From the NCBI GenBank assembly GCA_028751875.1, contig CM054167.1, positions 20,979,123-21,043,122 on the forward strand: DNA of 64,000 nucleotides, written 5' to 3'. The notes under the pieces were generated by a model that saw only the letters and a program-made list of their open reading frames with translations, had not been told where the DNA came from and made no database searches. Position numbers and translations under genes: made by a program. Of the stretch, positions 32,470 through 44,609 are shown in pieces. This DNA is from Rapana venosa. Taxonomy: Eukaryota > Mollusca > Gastropoda > Neogastropoda > Muricidae. Within the stretch, counting starts at the first letter, position 1. Each line of letters starts with the position of its first letter.

Positions 32470-34560
32470 AAACAATTTCAGGACAGCCTACCAAAAGCCG
32501 CGAAACTGCTTAGGACAGAGCCAGAGGAAGAAAAAAAAAAGGTGGTTTTACAGCGAAAACCGGCAAGCCATTGAGAACAGGAGACAACTGAAGAAAAAAA
32601 ATTTTTTTAAGGGGAAAAAGGGCAGAAGGGAAATAAGAGAAGGTAAAAAACAACATACTAGAAGAAAACCCAAAACTTGAAGAGAATGACAAGAATGGGA
32701 AAAGCTTACCTACATGGATGATTTTGCAAGAAAAAGCAGAGGAGGCCGCCGAAAAGGGGGAGAACAAGGACAGGTGTAAAAGATCACTAAGACGTCGGGG
32801 AAAAGAAACCCGGAGCAACCCCCGAAACCCCAAATCCTAGAAAAACAAGGCCAAATACTTACCACAGAAGAAGAAAAAGATGCAAGAGGGGCAAACATTT
32901 CAGCGAAGCTAAACCGGGACCACCCCCAATGAAGAGGCAGAGGTACAAGACCCCTGATGCTGATTCAATGTGAAAAAGCTCACCCCCCCAAAGAAGGAAG
33001 AGATTAAAACAGCAATCACTTTTAAAAAAGAAGGGAAAAACCCCCGGGCCCGGGAAACAACCTCAACGCAAAATTTTTTAAAAGGCAGATCCAAAATTTG
33101 CATCTTTAATTCTACAGCCACTTTTGCAGCTATATTGGGAGGGGGAAAACAGCTCCCAAAGAAAGATTGGACAAAAGGGAAGTAAACCGTAAAGACCCCA
33201 AAAAAAGGACCCCTGAAAAAATTGGGTAACAACGGAGAGAATATTTGCTATTTTCCCCCCAGCAGTTTCTGGAAAAGTTAAATCATCGGACGGATCTCAG
33301 AGGCGGGGCCCAACAACTCAGAAAGGAACAGGGGGGTTTTGGGACCAGGAAGAAGATGAAAGGGACCAGATTTCCCCCCCTGCGTAACATAAATCAAAAC
33401 TGAAAGGGAATGCGGGAGACAGCTTTTTTATCAACTTCGTAGTTTTTTGAAAAAGCCTTTGACGCATTAAACGAGAAAGTTTTAATGGCGCAATCCAAGA
33501 TTTTAATTTCCCAAAAGGAAAGATTTCCAAGCCCTTAAAGGGCTTCTCCCAAAAATTTCACATGCAGGTAGGAAACAGAAAAACCCGGTTCAGTGTACAA
33601 ACCCGGGGTTTCAGAAAAGGGCCTGCCCCATGTCAGAAATTTCTTTTCAACCGGGAAAAATTGTTTGGGGTTTGATGAGCCCAAACAACCCCCTACCAGT
33701 CACGGGGGCATAAAGAGGGGACCCCCTTTTTCAACCTTGAAGGACCTAGATTTTCCCGACGATCTGGCACGGCTCTCCCATACCCCCCCCCCATCACTTT
33801 CCCAAGAGAAAAACACCCCTTCTCAGCATTTTTCGCCCCGCAATAGGCCTAAAAATCTCAGAAAAGACAGAGGTAATGACATGAACGTCCAAAACCCCCC
33901 CACCGGCACAGTAAATGGAGAATTTTTTTAACCAACAACTGAAGAGTTCACTCCCTGGGAGCATGTTAGGCATGACGGGGGAGCAGGAAACGACATAAAA
34001 AAGGGATTAGCAAAGCAAGGGAAATGCTTATAGAAATCTGAACAATGTGTGGAAACCCCCCCAGTACAGCCCCCAGCCCAAAACTAAGACAATAAAAGAG
34101 TGTGTATTTCCCCCCCTTTTGTACGGCTCGGAGTGCTGGAGGATGATGAGAGGGGCCCTCAAAAAACTATCCACTTTCCCCACACGAAAAATTCAAAAAA
34201 TTCTTGCGCATTTTGGCCCTGGCCCCAACCCCAAACCAAGAACTTTTTGCCCGTTGAAACCGAGAAACAGGGGCCCAACATCATAGGCATAGGCGAGGGG
34301 GGTTGGATAGGGCATATCTCCCGTCGGGAACATGGAAACATCGCCCGAACGCCCTCCACGGGGACACCAAAAGGGAAAACGCAAACGGGAAACGCCCCAA
34401 AAACCCTTTGGGGGTAAAAAGTTGAAGCAGACCCAAAGCCCCTTTCCAAACATACGGGGGAACCATTCAAAGCTCCCCCGGGAAGCAGGAGTGGAAAAAC
34501 TTTTGTTGCTGCCCTTTCGTCCCAAAAAAGGCACAAAGGCAAAATTGATGATGATGATTT
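32470..34560 (+). pseudogene. LINE B reverse transcriptase remnant
   Basis: The DFEKAFD block appears near 33.44-33.47 kb as FEKAFDALNEKV. FSVQTGV follows near 33.59 kb, then GIKRGPPFSTLKDLDFPDDLA near 33.71-33.77 kb, where the DFADDLA catalytic motif has its Ala replaced by Pro. After that come LNVQNP, LLYGSECWRM near 34.12 kb, LSTFxTKxxxKIL, and GWIGHISRREHGNIARTPS near 34.31 kb. The order matches this LINE family to its C-terminus. The copy is broken by many indels. Confidence 0.85.
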
Positions 34561-35004
34561 TTTCAAAATAAATTTAAAGGCATTTTTTTCATAAGGGTAT
34601 TTAAAAATTATATATACAAGTATATAATGATATTTTCTGTTATATAAAAAAGGGATTATTTTAAAAGTGTTTTTTTAAAAAATGTATAAATAAAAAGTTG
34701 CTGGTTATAAAAAGGGTTTGTTTTCTTATAACGTTTTAAAAATTACAATTTTTTTTTTTTAAAGTACAAAATTTATTATGCTCCCTTTTGAAAATCAACA
34801 AGCCGTTTTTTCAAATGTTAAAAAAAAAATTGGACATGTTTTTCTTGTGATGATTTTCCCCATTTTTTAAAAAAAAAACAAAAACTCCCGGTGGTCTTTC
34901 AGAACACAACCCTTTGTCTCTCTCATCCACCTGGGAATTATGTAAAACCCTTAAAAACCACACGGGACAAAATGTACATGTTGGCAGTTTCAAAATACTT
35001 ACCA

Positions 35005-35175
35005 AAATTAATAAATAATAATAATGAATAGCATTTATTTTGCACATTTCCAAAGCAATGACTCAATGCGCTTTCTACCATGGCATTTATACACATGCAA
35101 AACCCCGCACATAATAAAAAACAACAAAAAAACAACAATGACAATGAGCATTTCAAAGCGCAGAAAAATTTTTAC
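35005..35175 (+). repeat. Dispersed AAAGCGC repeat
   Basis: Begins with ATAATAATAATGAATAGCAT, has TCAATGCGCTTTC in the middle, and ends with CATTTCAAAGCGC. The same theme (TAA repeat, then AATTTATATAGCGC, then AAAGCGCTTT) is at 44.72-44.79 kb. A reverse version, CAGCGCTAAATAAATTCC, is at 61.06 kb. This looks like a short non-autonomous dispersed repeat. Confidence 0.6.
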
Positions 35176-35409
35176 CAGAAAAACCTATCGCCTGTAGAGG
35201 CACCACTTGCGTCCGGGCACCCCCAAACAGGGGCAATTAACAGTAAAATTCAAGAGAAAAGGCACAAGCAATAACATAACAAACAAAAAAAAAAAAAACC
35301 CAAAACCCCAACAGCCGGGCCTTTTGCACATGAAGTAGCCTACAGTGTGAAAAAAACGGCCCCGAAAAGACAAGCACAATCTATTTAACTAGCAAGAAAT
35401 ACATTAAAG

Positions 35410-35620
35410 AGATGTTTTCCTTTCAGGGGTGGAAAAAGGGGAAGGGGGTTTTAAGGCGCGGGCCCAGGCCCCTGCACTTGAAGGGGGCCCCTGAGGAACT
35501 AAAAAAACCCAAAAACCCTTCATTCGTAAAACCCGCCAGGGAGAGTCAAAAAACCCATGACTTTATGGAGCCCGGCCACGGTTTTAAAGTCATACAGGCA
35601 GCCCCCCCTTGACTTCAAAA
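35410..35620. repeat. Dispersed repeat, copy 2 (paralogue at 30.8 kb)
   Basis: A GC-rich block with the same order of short motifs as 30.84-30.995 kb (AAAAAACCCAAAAACCCTTC, CATGACTTTATGGAG, GGCCACGG). It is slightly better preserved than copy 1. Probably a SINE body; no clear A or B box. Confidence 0.45.
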
Positions 35621-35639
35621 ATATTTGAACATTCTCCTT

Positions 35640-37469
35640 TAAAGGGTTATACGGAACAATTGTTTTTTTTTTTTAAAATTTTTTTCCCTTATTTTCTTTT
35701 ATATAGGAAAATTAAAAAATAAGCCTTAGTGCTTTTTTTACATCGGTTGTATGGGGTTTTTGAAAAATTTTATTGTCATCGGGTTCCCAAACCTCCACAA
35801 GGGGCCCAACTTTTATGAAAGGGAACGGGGTTTTTAATGGCGCGAAAGATGTTCTGCTTGCGTTTGAAACACGGGCCCCTCGTTTATAGTCTACCCAAAG
35901 GAGTGCTATGTATGAAGTTTTCCAAAATGAGACATTTCCCCAGAGAACAGTAAACGTTTGCAACATTTGATTTCCCCTTTGGGAAACTTTGCTTAAATTT
36001 CATCACAACTGCCCACACCTTTCAGCCTGGGATGGTTTTTTCTTTTGCGTGCACGAGTGCTTTGTTTTGCATGCATAAATGATATAAATTGATATGTCTT
36101 TCTTATCAAGGGTTTTTTCATAACATGTCTTCCTACATTGGTGTTTGTGGGGAAGTGTGTCTGGGGCGTTGTGGGGTGCATGAAAGGGCGTGAAAAGTGT
36201 GCGTAAATGTCAGCACAGTGTGTGCTTTGCCATGTGTGTTTTTTGTGGGGGAGTTTTTTTTAAATTTGAAATATTTGGAATGTTTAAATTAATTTGAAAT
36301 GGTAGTTTTCCCCTTGTGTCTTTTGGATTTAAATCCCTTAATGTCCCTTGTAAAGTATTGAAAATTTCCCCTTTCATGGATGAAAAAAAGTTTTACGGGA
36401 CTTGGAATCCTACAATGATGAATGCGCAGGGGGCATCCCAATGAAAAGTTCCAAGATTTTGGACGGGAGATTTTTGTACAACTGTCCCAAATTTTAATCA
36501 GCAAAAACAAAATACTGGTAGAAAAAAGGTTTCCCGAGCGTTTTTTCAGACCCGTACAACTGCCCCAAAATAAATTTCAGAAATAACCAAATCCCAGGTA
36601 AAAAAAAAGGGATTTGGGGAAGTATCAAATTATTTCCTCACATTCAATCCACTCTTAACACATTGGTTTTTAAATCATCTCCTTTAATGCCTGGGAAAGA
36701 AGCTCCCCTTTTGGGAAAACATTCCCCCGTTATTTGAAAAATTTGCATGGGAAAACCCGATTACGCCTTTCCCCACTTCAAAAAATTCTAGTCTTTTTTT
36801 TTTCTTTCACCCCCCAACGTTACTGACACTTTCCCCAATATCATCAACAAACCTTTGTTCTCATCTAAAACCCTCAAAATTAGTACATATTAATTATAAG
36901 GGGCCAGTGAGCAAAATGAAATCAACAGTGGTTTTAATTTTTTAAAAACCCGAGGGGCAACAAATTTTTCCTTAAAACCTTTTTTGCAAGCAGAGTTTCA
37001 GGATTGCCCTTTTTGTGTGTGCGTGCGTGTGGGGTGTGTTTGTGTGTGTGGTGTTTGTGTGTGTTGTGGGGTTCAAATTCATTTAACACCCTTTTTAAAC
37101 AAGTTGTAATATTAGAGAGGGGGGAAGGGGGGGGAGAGAGAAGAAAGTAGGGGGGTGTGAGGGGCCCAGGGGGGGAAGGGTTTGTGGGGGTTGGGAAAAG
37201 TAAAGGAAAGGGAAATTTTCGGGGGATAAATGCAGCGAAGTGTTTTTTTTTAAAAAAACAAAAAACAAAAAAAAAAAAAAACACATTTCAAAACCTTTTG
37301 AAAACAATAAAAAAAAGGGAAAAAATGCAGTTTAAAAATTTTCTAAAAAAATAAAGAAATTTCTAATAAAAAATCCCAAATGAAATTTCAATACTAAATT
37401 TTCAAGGGGAAAAAAAAAACAGGAAAACCTTCATAATGAAAGTAACCCCTCCCCTCCCCCAAAAAGCCC

Positions 37470-37500
<31 letters not shown>

Positions 37501-39200
37501 AAAGCCCAACCCTTTTAAAAAAAAGGGAGCGGAGAACACCCAACAAAAACCCAAAAAACCCAAGTATAAACAACAATATCTCTAGCCCCCTCCAAAAAAC
37601 AAACAAGATAAACAAAAAGGAATGCAACAACCTTTAACAGGAACAAAATTCCCAAAAGGAAAAGAAATTTGTAAAAATCAAACCCAAACAAGAAAAAAAA
37701 TTTTTGGATGGTTTTGAAGAATTAAATTTTCCCCTTTCAAAGCAAAGGGGAAACAATCTGTTTTGAAAAATATTTTTCATATTTTGTTTTTTTAATGAAA
37801 GTTTCAAATTTACGTCTTTCCTTTTTTGGGGCGTCTAGAACCAAATCTCCTTTCCCCACACTGAAATAACTTTTGTTGTGATTTTAAATTTCAATATGAT
37901 AAAAAACTCTTGTAAGAAAAAGGGGAGTACTAATTGGTCACCTCTGATTTTCCTTTCGCTCCTTTTTTTTTTTTGCAAAGGGTGTCAAAATTTTTCAATT
38001 TTTAGTAAAAACTACTGTGCGATGGAATCCCAAAAGAAAGCTTTTTTTTGAACTGTTTAATGATAAAAGATGAATCAAAAGGCATAAAATTTTAATGAAG
38101 CTTCAGAAACTTTTCATTTTTTTACAAAAAAATAATTGCCTAAATTACGATTTGGAGTCTACACAAAAAAAAAGTATTTGAAAGCTTTTTTTAGGGAAAA
38201 ATAATGAGAAAAAATTTTGGGGAAAAAAAATGAAAAATTTTTGGCCCTCAATATTTCGATAAGTTTTTCCCCCCTGAAAACCCGATATACCTTCCCCAAA
38301 ATGAAATGGTTTTCAGTTTTTTAGATCCGGTAGGAAAATTTTTTTTCGCACCAAAATTATTTTTCTAATACTGAGCCATCTGTGAATTTCTTTTAATTTA
38401 TTAGGTATTTGTCCCTTTCCAAAAATTAAAAAACTGGGATGAAAGTTTCTAAATTGATGTTGTGTTTTTTTTTTCTAGATCAATATAAATTTAGTTTAAA
38501 CCTTTTCATTTTTAGTTCCCCAAAGGAATAAAGGGGGGGAATTTAAACCCCTTGTGCTACAAAATTTCCCGGGCTCCAACCCAGGGGTTTTTTAAAAAAA
38601 AGTTTTGGGGTGTATGTTTTCAATGTCGTATGTGATGATTAGATTTTGCTCCTTAGGAAAATCAGTTTCAGGCTTAAGTTTAAAACCCCTGATTCAAAAA
38701 CCCTTTTTTAAAAGGGCAGGGTTCGTTTAAAAAACCGATTTCCTGAAGCAACTCTCCCATAAACTTCCAGTGGGAAAAAACCCCCGAAGCACTCTATGTT
38801 TTTTAAAAATGAGCATTTGGGAAAGGGAGGGCCGGGGCCAAATTTTTTAAAGCCCGCAGTCTTGGGTTTGGTTTTTTTTCAAAAAAAATATTTTGGGGCA
38901 CCAAAAAAAACTTCCCGGGGAAAGGGTTTTTTTTGAATGAATTTATAAGTTTTAAAGATGCCCAAAAAGGTAAAAAAAATCTTGGTCCCTGGTGTTTTAT
39001 AAAAAATTTTCAATATGTTTAAACTTTTTCGGGTTTAGGGGCAAAATATATTAAAAATTTTTTTTGCCATGTTTAAATTTTTATGTTATGAAAACTCCAA
39101 GGGAAATTTTAACCCCCTTGTTTAAATTCTAATTTCCAACCCTTTAATTTTTAAAAAAAGGCATTTCCAATGGGCTTGCCCCCATTTTAAAGAGCATCAT
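35640..39200. other. Low-quality AT-rich region, no gene recognised
   Basis: Homopolymer-rich sequence with a C run at 37.47-37.49 kb and GT/GA patches near 37.02-37.15 kb. The minus strand could hold the downstream part of LINE C, because the RT at 39.2-40.3 kb points this way, but I could not follow its protein with confidence. A 73-codon minus frame at 36.29-36.51 kb is unassigned. Confidence 0.45.
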
Positions 39201-39219
39201 AGGGGTTTATCCATGGGTA

Positions 39220-40330
39220 GTTGTAAAACCCCTTTTCAGTCCCTATAATTAGTCTATAGTATTTTAAAACGTTTTGATTTCAACCTTTTAGATTAAATTT
39301 TTAAGGGCCCGCAGGTGTGTTTTTTTTTATCGCAACTTTCATCCATACATATATCATCAGCATATTGAGCTAATTCTAATTTTTTGAAAAGGAGGTTTCC
39401 CGCAATCAAAGCCAAAATAATTTAAAAAGTATAGGAGCAGAATGAACCTTGCGAAATTTCCCCTTTTTAGTAATCTTGTGGGTGAATTTTGTAGTCCCAA
39501 ATTTAGCCTTTAAATTTGGGCTTTTTTTCCCAAAAAAAAACCCTTTTATGAAACCCTTAAACTGCCCTGACAAAACCAAAATTTTGAGTTTAAAAACAAT
39601 AAACGGAATGCCCTACCTGGTTGTAAAGGGCCCTTGTTTTTTGTCCCCAAAAAAAAATTTCTAGTAGACATTTTTCCCCCTTGCAAAATGATAAATTTGG
39701 GTGAGGGTTTCACTTAAATAGATGATCTTAAAAAAAAAAAAGAAAAAAAAAGAAAAAAAAGATGATCTGGTTAAAATGATCTTAAATTTTCCCAAAAACC
39801 CGCTTGATTCACAGGAAAAAATTTTATTTTTCTCACAAAAATATCAAGTCTGTTTAAAACGATTTTTTTCAGCATTTACCCGACAGGGGACGTTTTTGTG
39901 CTATGGGGCCCATGCTCTTACATTTGTTTTTTGGGGTTTTCCGTCTTTGTGCACAGGGACAAAAATTGACTGTTTTCCCAAAATTTAGGAAATACAAACA
40001 CCTCCCCACATTTTGGAAAAAAAAACGGGGAAAAGGGAAAGTGTAAACCACTTGCCCGGGGAAGTGTTTGGGGTCATTTTTATTGAAAAGGCATCAAAGC
40101 CCAACGATGTTTTCTTGTTTTTGGGGATTATGGTTGCATATTTTACTTTTGGTCGGATAATGGAGCTTTGCGGGGAATAGAGTTATCAGGAACAGGGGCC
40201 CGGGAAAACTGATGATTTTTATCTTTGGGGTTTTGTTTGAACTTGTTGTGTGTGTTTTAAAATGTTCCAAAAAATTTGGGCCAAAGGGCACTTCCTTTTA
40301 TTTGTTTTGCTTTACAAAATTTAGCCCCAA
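39220..40330 (-). pseudogene. LINE C reverse transcriptase remnant, minus strand
   Basis: On the minus strand at 39875-39770 the frame reads MLKKIVLNRLDIFVRK, then FFPVNQAGFWENLRSF. This matches the RT block after NYRPIALTS in Jockey/CR1-type LINEs (KxLERIxxxRL...QAGFR). Toward lower coordinates, across shifts, I see FGTTKFTHK near 39.49 kb, SAPILFKLF near 39.44 kb, and LELAQYADDICM near 39.37 kb, whose YADD is the RT active-site motif. The order is correct for a minus-strand RT. Homopolymer errors and stops break the frame. Confidence 0.75.
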
Positions 40331-42789
40331 AACAAATTTTGTTTGATACATTAATTTTTTACTATCATTATTAAAACTTGGTTTGCCCCCAAACAATTTT
40401 ATTCCTCTAACCCCCTGGGTGTTTTTTGGTGGGGTGTGGTTTTTTTTTTTTAATTTTTTTTTAAAATTTTTTTAATCGAGGGGTAATGGAATAACACTTT
40501 CGGGCTTTTTCTTTTTTTCAAACCCGTCCTCCTGTCGTGCGGTTTAGCAAATTTTTGTCATCTGTTTTCCCCCTGGAAAATGATGGGTTCCCACTCTTAT
40601 GAAAAAAGCGGAACAGGATTTAAAAGTGTGCGCAAGATGTTTTTGCGTGCGTTTTACACGTGTGAGTTTAGTGTGGGGTGTGGGGGTCCAAAAGTTTGTC
40701 ATAGGGGCACCTCATAATCGACAGGAGATTTTGGGAAACCCGGGCCCTAGGGGGTTTTAAAGATTTCTGTGATTTTAAAATATTAAAAAAAATCTTAAAA
40801 ACACGTTGCACATGAAAAAATAAAAAGTTTTTAAGAATGGATTTTAGTGTAAAAATGCATGGTGAATGTGACATTAATGAAAAAAAAGGAATGGGGGAAT
40901 TTGTGCAAAATTTTTTAAAACAACACACACCAAAGGTAGAAAAATACGTTACTAAAAAAAAAACCCCGTAAATTTAAAAATTTAATTTTTGGAATTTTAG
41001 AGCCCCCTATAAACTTGCAATTACAAATAAAAGGTTTCCCTTCCCAAACCGTCCACCCCCAAAAAACCAAACCAATGATTAAAAAATATTCTAAAAAATT
41101 TCCCAAAAGTACACACACACAAAAACACACAGGTTGTACATTTAAACTTGGTGAAAGGAATTTTGGGTTTCAAAGGCAAAGGGAAAAACATGGATGAAAA
41201 CAAGAAAGGGGAAAAAAATTTGGGGTTTTAAAAAGTATGTTTTTAGGCTGGATTTTTTAAACGGGCGTAAGTAGGCTTTTCAAAGAAGGGGAGAGGGGAG
41301 GCTTTAAAATTGATGGCCCAAAAAAAGAAAGAGCCCACGGCCCCAGGGGAATTTGGGTTTAATTTTAGGTATTCGTAAGGGAAAGGGTTTTTGCAGCAGA
41401 GCGGAGGGGGAAGAAAGGGGGTGTACAGGTGAAACTTCACAGAGGGAGGAGGGGGGCTGTTTTTTTGGAGACATTTGTAAAGGGGTACTGATCTTGTACT
41501 TTTTCTCTCTGTGGGCCCCGGCAAAAACCCGGGGGAGGATTGCAGGGTGGGGGTAATATGCTCGAAAAAATTTTTTTTTTAGGACTAATCAGCTGCAGAG
41601 TTTTTTATGCATTAAGGGAGGGGGAAAGATGATGCTGGCAGCCAGCCAAAAAAAGAATTTTCAATAGTCCGACAGAAAAAATAAGAAGTGACAAATTTGG
41701 TGTTTGATCGTGGCATGTCTTTCGGGTTTCACTTATACGTCGTTAAAATTTATAGTAGCAGGGTGGGAGGTCTTGGGGGATGAATTTTTGCATAGAGAAA
41801 TTTTTTGTCAAAAACAAAACCGATTTCTTAACGCCCTGGATAACGGAACTGATGTACTTTCCAAATTTATTGAAATTTAGGGTTTTGATGGAAGAGAGTT
41901 TGGTTTGGGCCCCATAATCTGGGTTCGGTTTTTATTTAAAAATTAAATTTTTTTATAAAAATTTAAAAAAGTCAAAAAAAAAATAATTTTTAATAAATAT
42001 TTTTTTAAATTTTAATTAAATACTAGGAAAATTTACTGGGGGAAATTTTTTTTTGTATTATTCCGGGTTTAGAAATTTTCCGGGGAAGGGCCCAAATGAC
42101 CTTTTTTCCAAAGGAAAAGGAAATTTTTGGAATTTTTTTACTACTTTTGGGAAACGAATCAATAGGTAGAAAAAAGGAAGGGTTGTCGGGGAAAAAGGTT
42201 TTTTTAAGAAAGTGGAAAAGGAAAGTGGGAAGTGGGAAACAGGAAAGGGAAAAAAGATTTTCCCTTTTGGGGAAACTTTAAGGGGTTTTTAAGGAAAGGG
42301 GGGGTTTTTGGTTTTACCTAGGCAGCTGGAAAACGGGGGAAAAGGGGGAATTTAATAAAAAAAAGGGCTGTGAGTTTTCCCCCCTTTTTTTAAAGGGCGG
42401 GAGAAAGGTTAAAGGTTTAGGAAAAGGCTGAATTTTTCAGGAGTTAGGGTGAGGTTGTTTTTTGAGGTTTTTAAAAGGGTTAAACGTTTTAAATAGGATT
42501 TTGGGTGGTATTGTTGGGTTTTCGCAATTTCAGAAAAAGAAAGGGGGAAAGGGAAATATTTAAATAAAAGGGGGTTGGAGGTTGGTTTCTGGGAAAAACT
42601 TTTTTTTAAACTTGGGGGAAAAAAGGGAAAAACAGGGCCGAAATTTACTGCTGTTGGGGCACCTGATTTTTGTTAGAATATAAAATTTGGGTAACAAAAA
42701 ATAAAAGGCCAATTTAGGGAAAAAATGTTGAAATAAACAATGGGAAAAAAAAAAAAGGTCCCGCTTTTCGAAAAAGCCCAAAAATTCCC
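40331..42789. other. Low-quality region with one SINE-tail fragment
   Basis: No gene recognised. At about 40.47-40.57 kb is TCGAGGGGTAATGGAATAAC, then CTTTCGGGCTTTTTC, a corrupted copy of the SINE 3' tail seen at 12.98 and 61.5-62.9 kb. The rest is homopolymer-rich sequence, increasingly A/G-rich after 41.2 kb. Confidence 0.45.
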
Positions 42790-43335
42790 CTTAAAACCGG
42801 AAAAACAAAAATAACCCAAGGTTCACCCGGCCCCGTTCAAGAAACATATCTAACCCCCGGAAAAGACCCAAAAAAGTAAAACGCCAAGTGTCCCTGCTGT
42901 GGGCAACCCGTTCACTGTTCCCAAGGGCAATCTCTAACACCGGGAAAAAAGACCAAAAAAAGTACCGCCAATTTCCCCGAAGTGTCACCTGTCCTGTTCA
43001 AGACATCATCATTAAACAAACCGGGAAAAGACCAAAAAAAAGTACCCCGCCCAATTGTCATGCTGTGTCCCCCTGTTCACTGTTCAAAAAACATCAAACT
43101 AATCACCGGAACAAGACCCCCAAAAAGTACAGCCAAGTGTTTCCCCCTGTTTACTTCCCGGGCATCCTCATCTAACCCCGGAACAAAACCAAAAAAAGTA
43201 CAAGCCCAAATTCCCCCGCGTTCACCTGTTTTACTTTTTTCCAAAAACTCAAACAAAACACCGGAAAAAGACCAAAAAAAAGTACAAAGGTTTTCACCCC
43301 TTTTTCATGTTAAAACCTTCCCCCTTTCCCCGGGA
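42790..43335 (+). repeat. About 80-bp tandem repeat, roughly seven copies
   Basis: Copies are marked by CCGGAAAAAGACCAAAAAAAG followed by a TACxGCCAAGTGT-like piece, then CCTGTTCACTGTTC and CATCATCxAAC. The CCGG mark recurs near 42797, 42857, 42940, 43020, 43108, 43177, 43261 and 43331, a spacing of about 60-88 bp. The length variation fits local indel errors. Long frames here are spurious. Confidence 0.8.
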
Positions 43336-43399
43336 AAAAAAAAAAAACAGGCCCAAAATTTAGCCTTTACCTGGCAGCCCGACACAAACCCCCTAACAC

Positions 43400-43990
43400 C
43401 GGAAAGAAAAAAAAACAGAGGGAGTGGATGGAGGGAGAACAAAAAGAAAAACAAAAACAGACAGAAGGGAGGGAAAACCGCCCCGAAAACCACAAAAGGA
43501 AAAGACAAAAAAGAAGAGGATGGGGGGAAATGGAGAAGAGAAACAAAAAAAAACAGAGGAAAGTTGAGATAAAAAGAATTAGAAAAAAACAGGCCGACAA
43601 AAGAGAGGGAGAGGAAAAAGAGAAGAAAAAGGGGAAAGGGAGAGAGAGAGAGAGGAGAGAAGAGGAGGAGGGGAGAGAGAGAGAAGGGGAAGAAGAAGAA
43701 GAAGAAGGGGGATGAAGAAGAGAGACATGAGAGGAAAAAAAAAACCCAAGAAAAAGAAGGGGGGGAAAGGAAAAAAGAGCTTTTAGAGGGAAGGGGAAAA
43801 AGAGAGAGAGAAAAGGGAGAGAAAAAGAGAGAGAGAGAGAGAAACCAACGAAAAAAAGGAAAAGATTTAGGAAACCCCGCCCCGGAGGGGAGAGAAAGGA
43901 AAAATTTTTAGGGGAAAAAGGGGGAAAGGGAAAGGGAAGAGGGGAGAAGGGGGGGAAAAAGAAAGAAGGGGGGGGAGGGGGGAGAGGAAC
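43400..43990. repeat. GA-rich polypurine tract
   Basis: About 0.6 kb of A and G on the + strand, with (GA)n and (GAA)n patches and very few pyrimidines. The 214-codon minus frame, rich in Ser, Phe, Pro and Leu, is its translation. Confidence 0.9.
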
Positions 43991-43999
43991 CCCGGGAAA

Positions 44000-44560
44000 A
44001 AATATCCCCAAACAAATTTTAAATCCGGCCCAAATTTCAAAAAGGAATAAAGCAAAGGTGGTTTTTTTTTTAAATTTAATTTCCCGGGGCCCCGTCCTTA
44101 TAAAGGGAAAGGGGGAGGGGGGGGGGGGGGGGGGAAGATTTTTTAACTTTTTTAAAAAAGGTTAAAGGGAATTTAAGCCTGTTTCTTTTTTGACCCAAAA
44201 AAACCCCCCTGGTATTTTTTTAAATTTTTAAGCCCCAATTTTAAAAAAAAACAAAGGGCTTTTTTTCCCCTTCTAAAAGCGGAAAAAATTTAAAGAACCC
44301 AAAAAACCCCGGGGGCAACCCAAAATGGGCCCTGGGTTTTAATCCATATGAAAAATTTTGGGGGAGGGGGGAAAAAAAGGCAAGAGGGGGGGAACTTAGG
44401 GGAAAAATTTCCCCCATGAAAACCGGGAATTGAACCTGGTTGTCCCGAAATTTTCCCCCGAAAAAATTTTTTCCTTTTAAAAGAGTAGGGAAAAGGCCAA
44501 GGGGGGATGGTTTTTGAAAACGGCCCCCCCAAAAAGGGGAAACACCCCCAAAATTAAAAG
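44000..44560 (-). other. Low-quality sequence with a tRNA-like B-box fragment
   Basis: On the minus strand near 44.43 kb is CAACCAGGTTCAATTCCCGG, a B-box match that suggests a SINE head oriented on the minus strand. The surrounding sequence is too homopolymer-rich to define the element. A run of about 18 G lies at 44.12 kb. Confidence 0.4.
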
Positions 44561-44575
44561 GAATGAAGGGGGGCA

Positions 44576-44609
<34 letters not shown>

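Larger units (their letters stand above)
31175..34600 (+). mobile_element. LINE B: CFDP2-type endonuclease/RT retrotransposon, decayed
   Basis: A nearly full-length but badly damaged copy. The 5' UTR (31.19-31.37 kb) has GCTTGCAAAGCAAGCATT, GATGTCGTAAGAGGCGACAA and TTGTTACGGAAAC, all shared with LINE E at 62.96-63.14 kb. An APE-type endonuclease follows (31.53-32.2 kb), then an RT (about 32.47-33.9 kb) and the C-terminal region (34.1-34.56 kb). It ends in a GATGATGATG-rich 3' tail. Products of this family are often labelled craniofacial-development-protein-2-like, which points to the RTE group. The clade is inferred from memory. Confidence 0.85.

Noticed and set aside
43367..44011. Minus-strand Phe/Ser/Pro-rich protein of 214 codons
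   Set aside because: A translation of a polypurine tract, with no domain and no codon structure.
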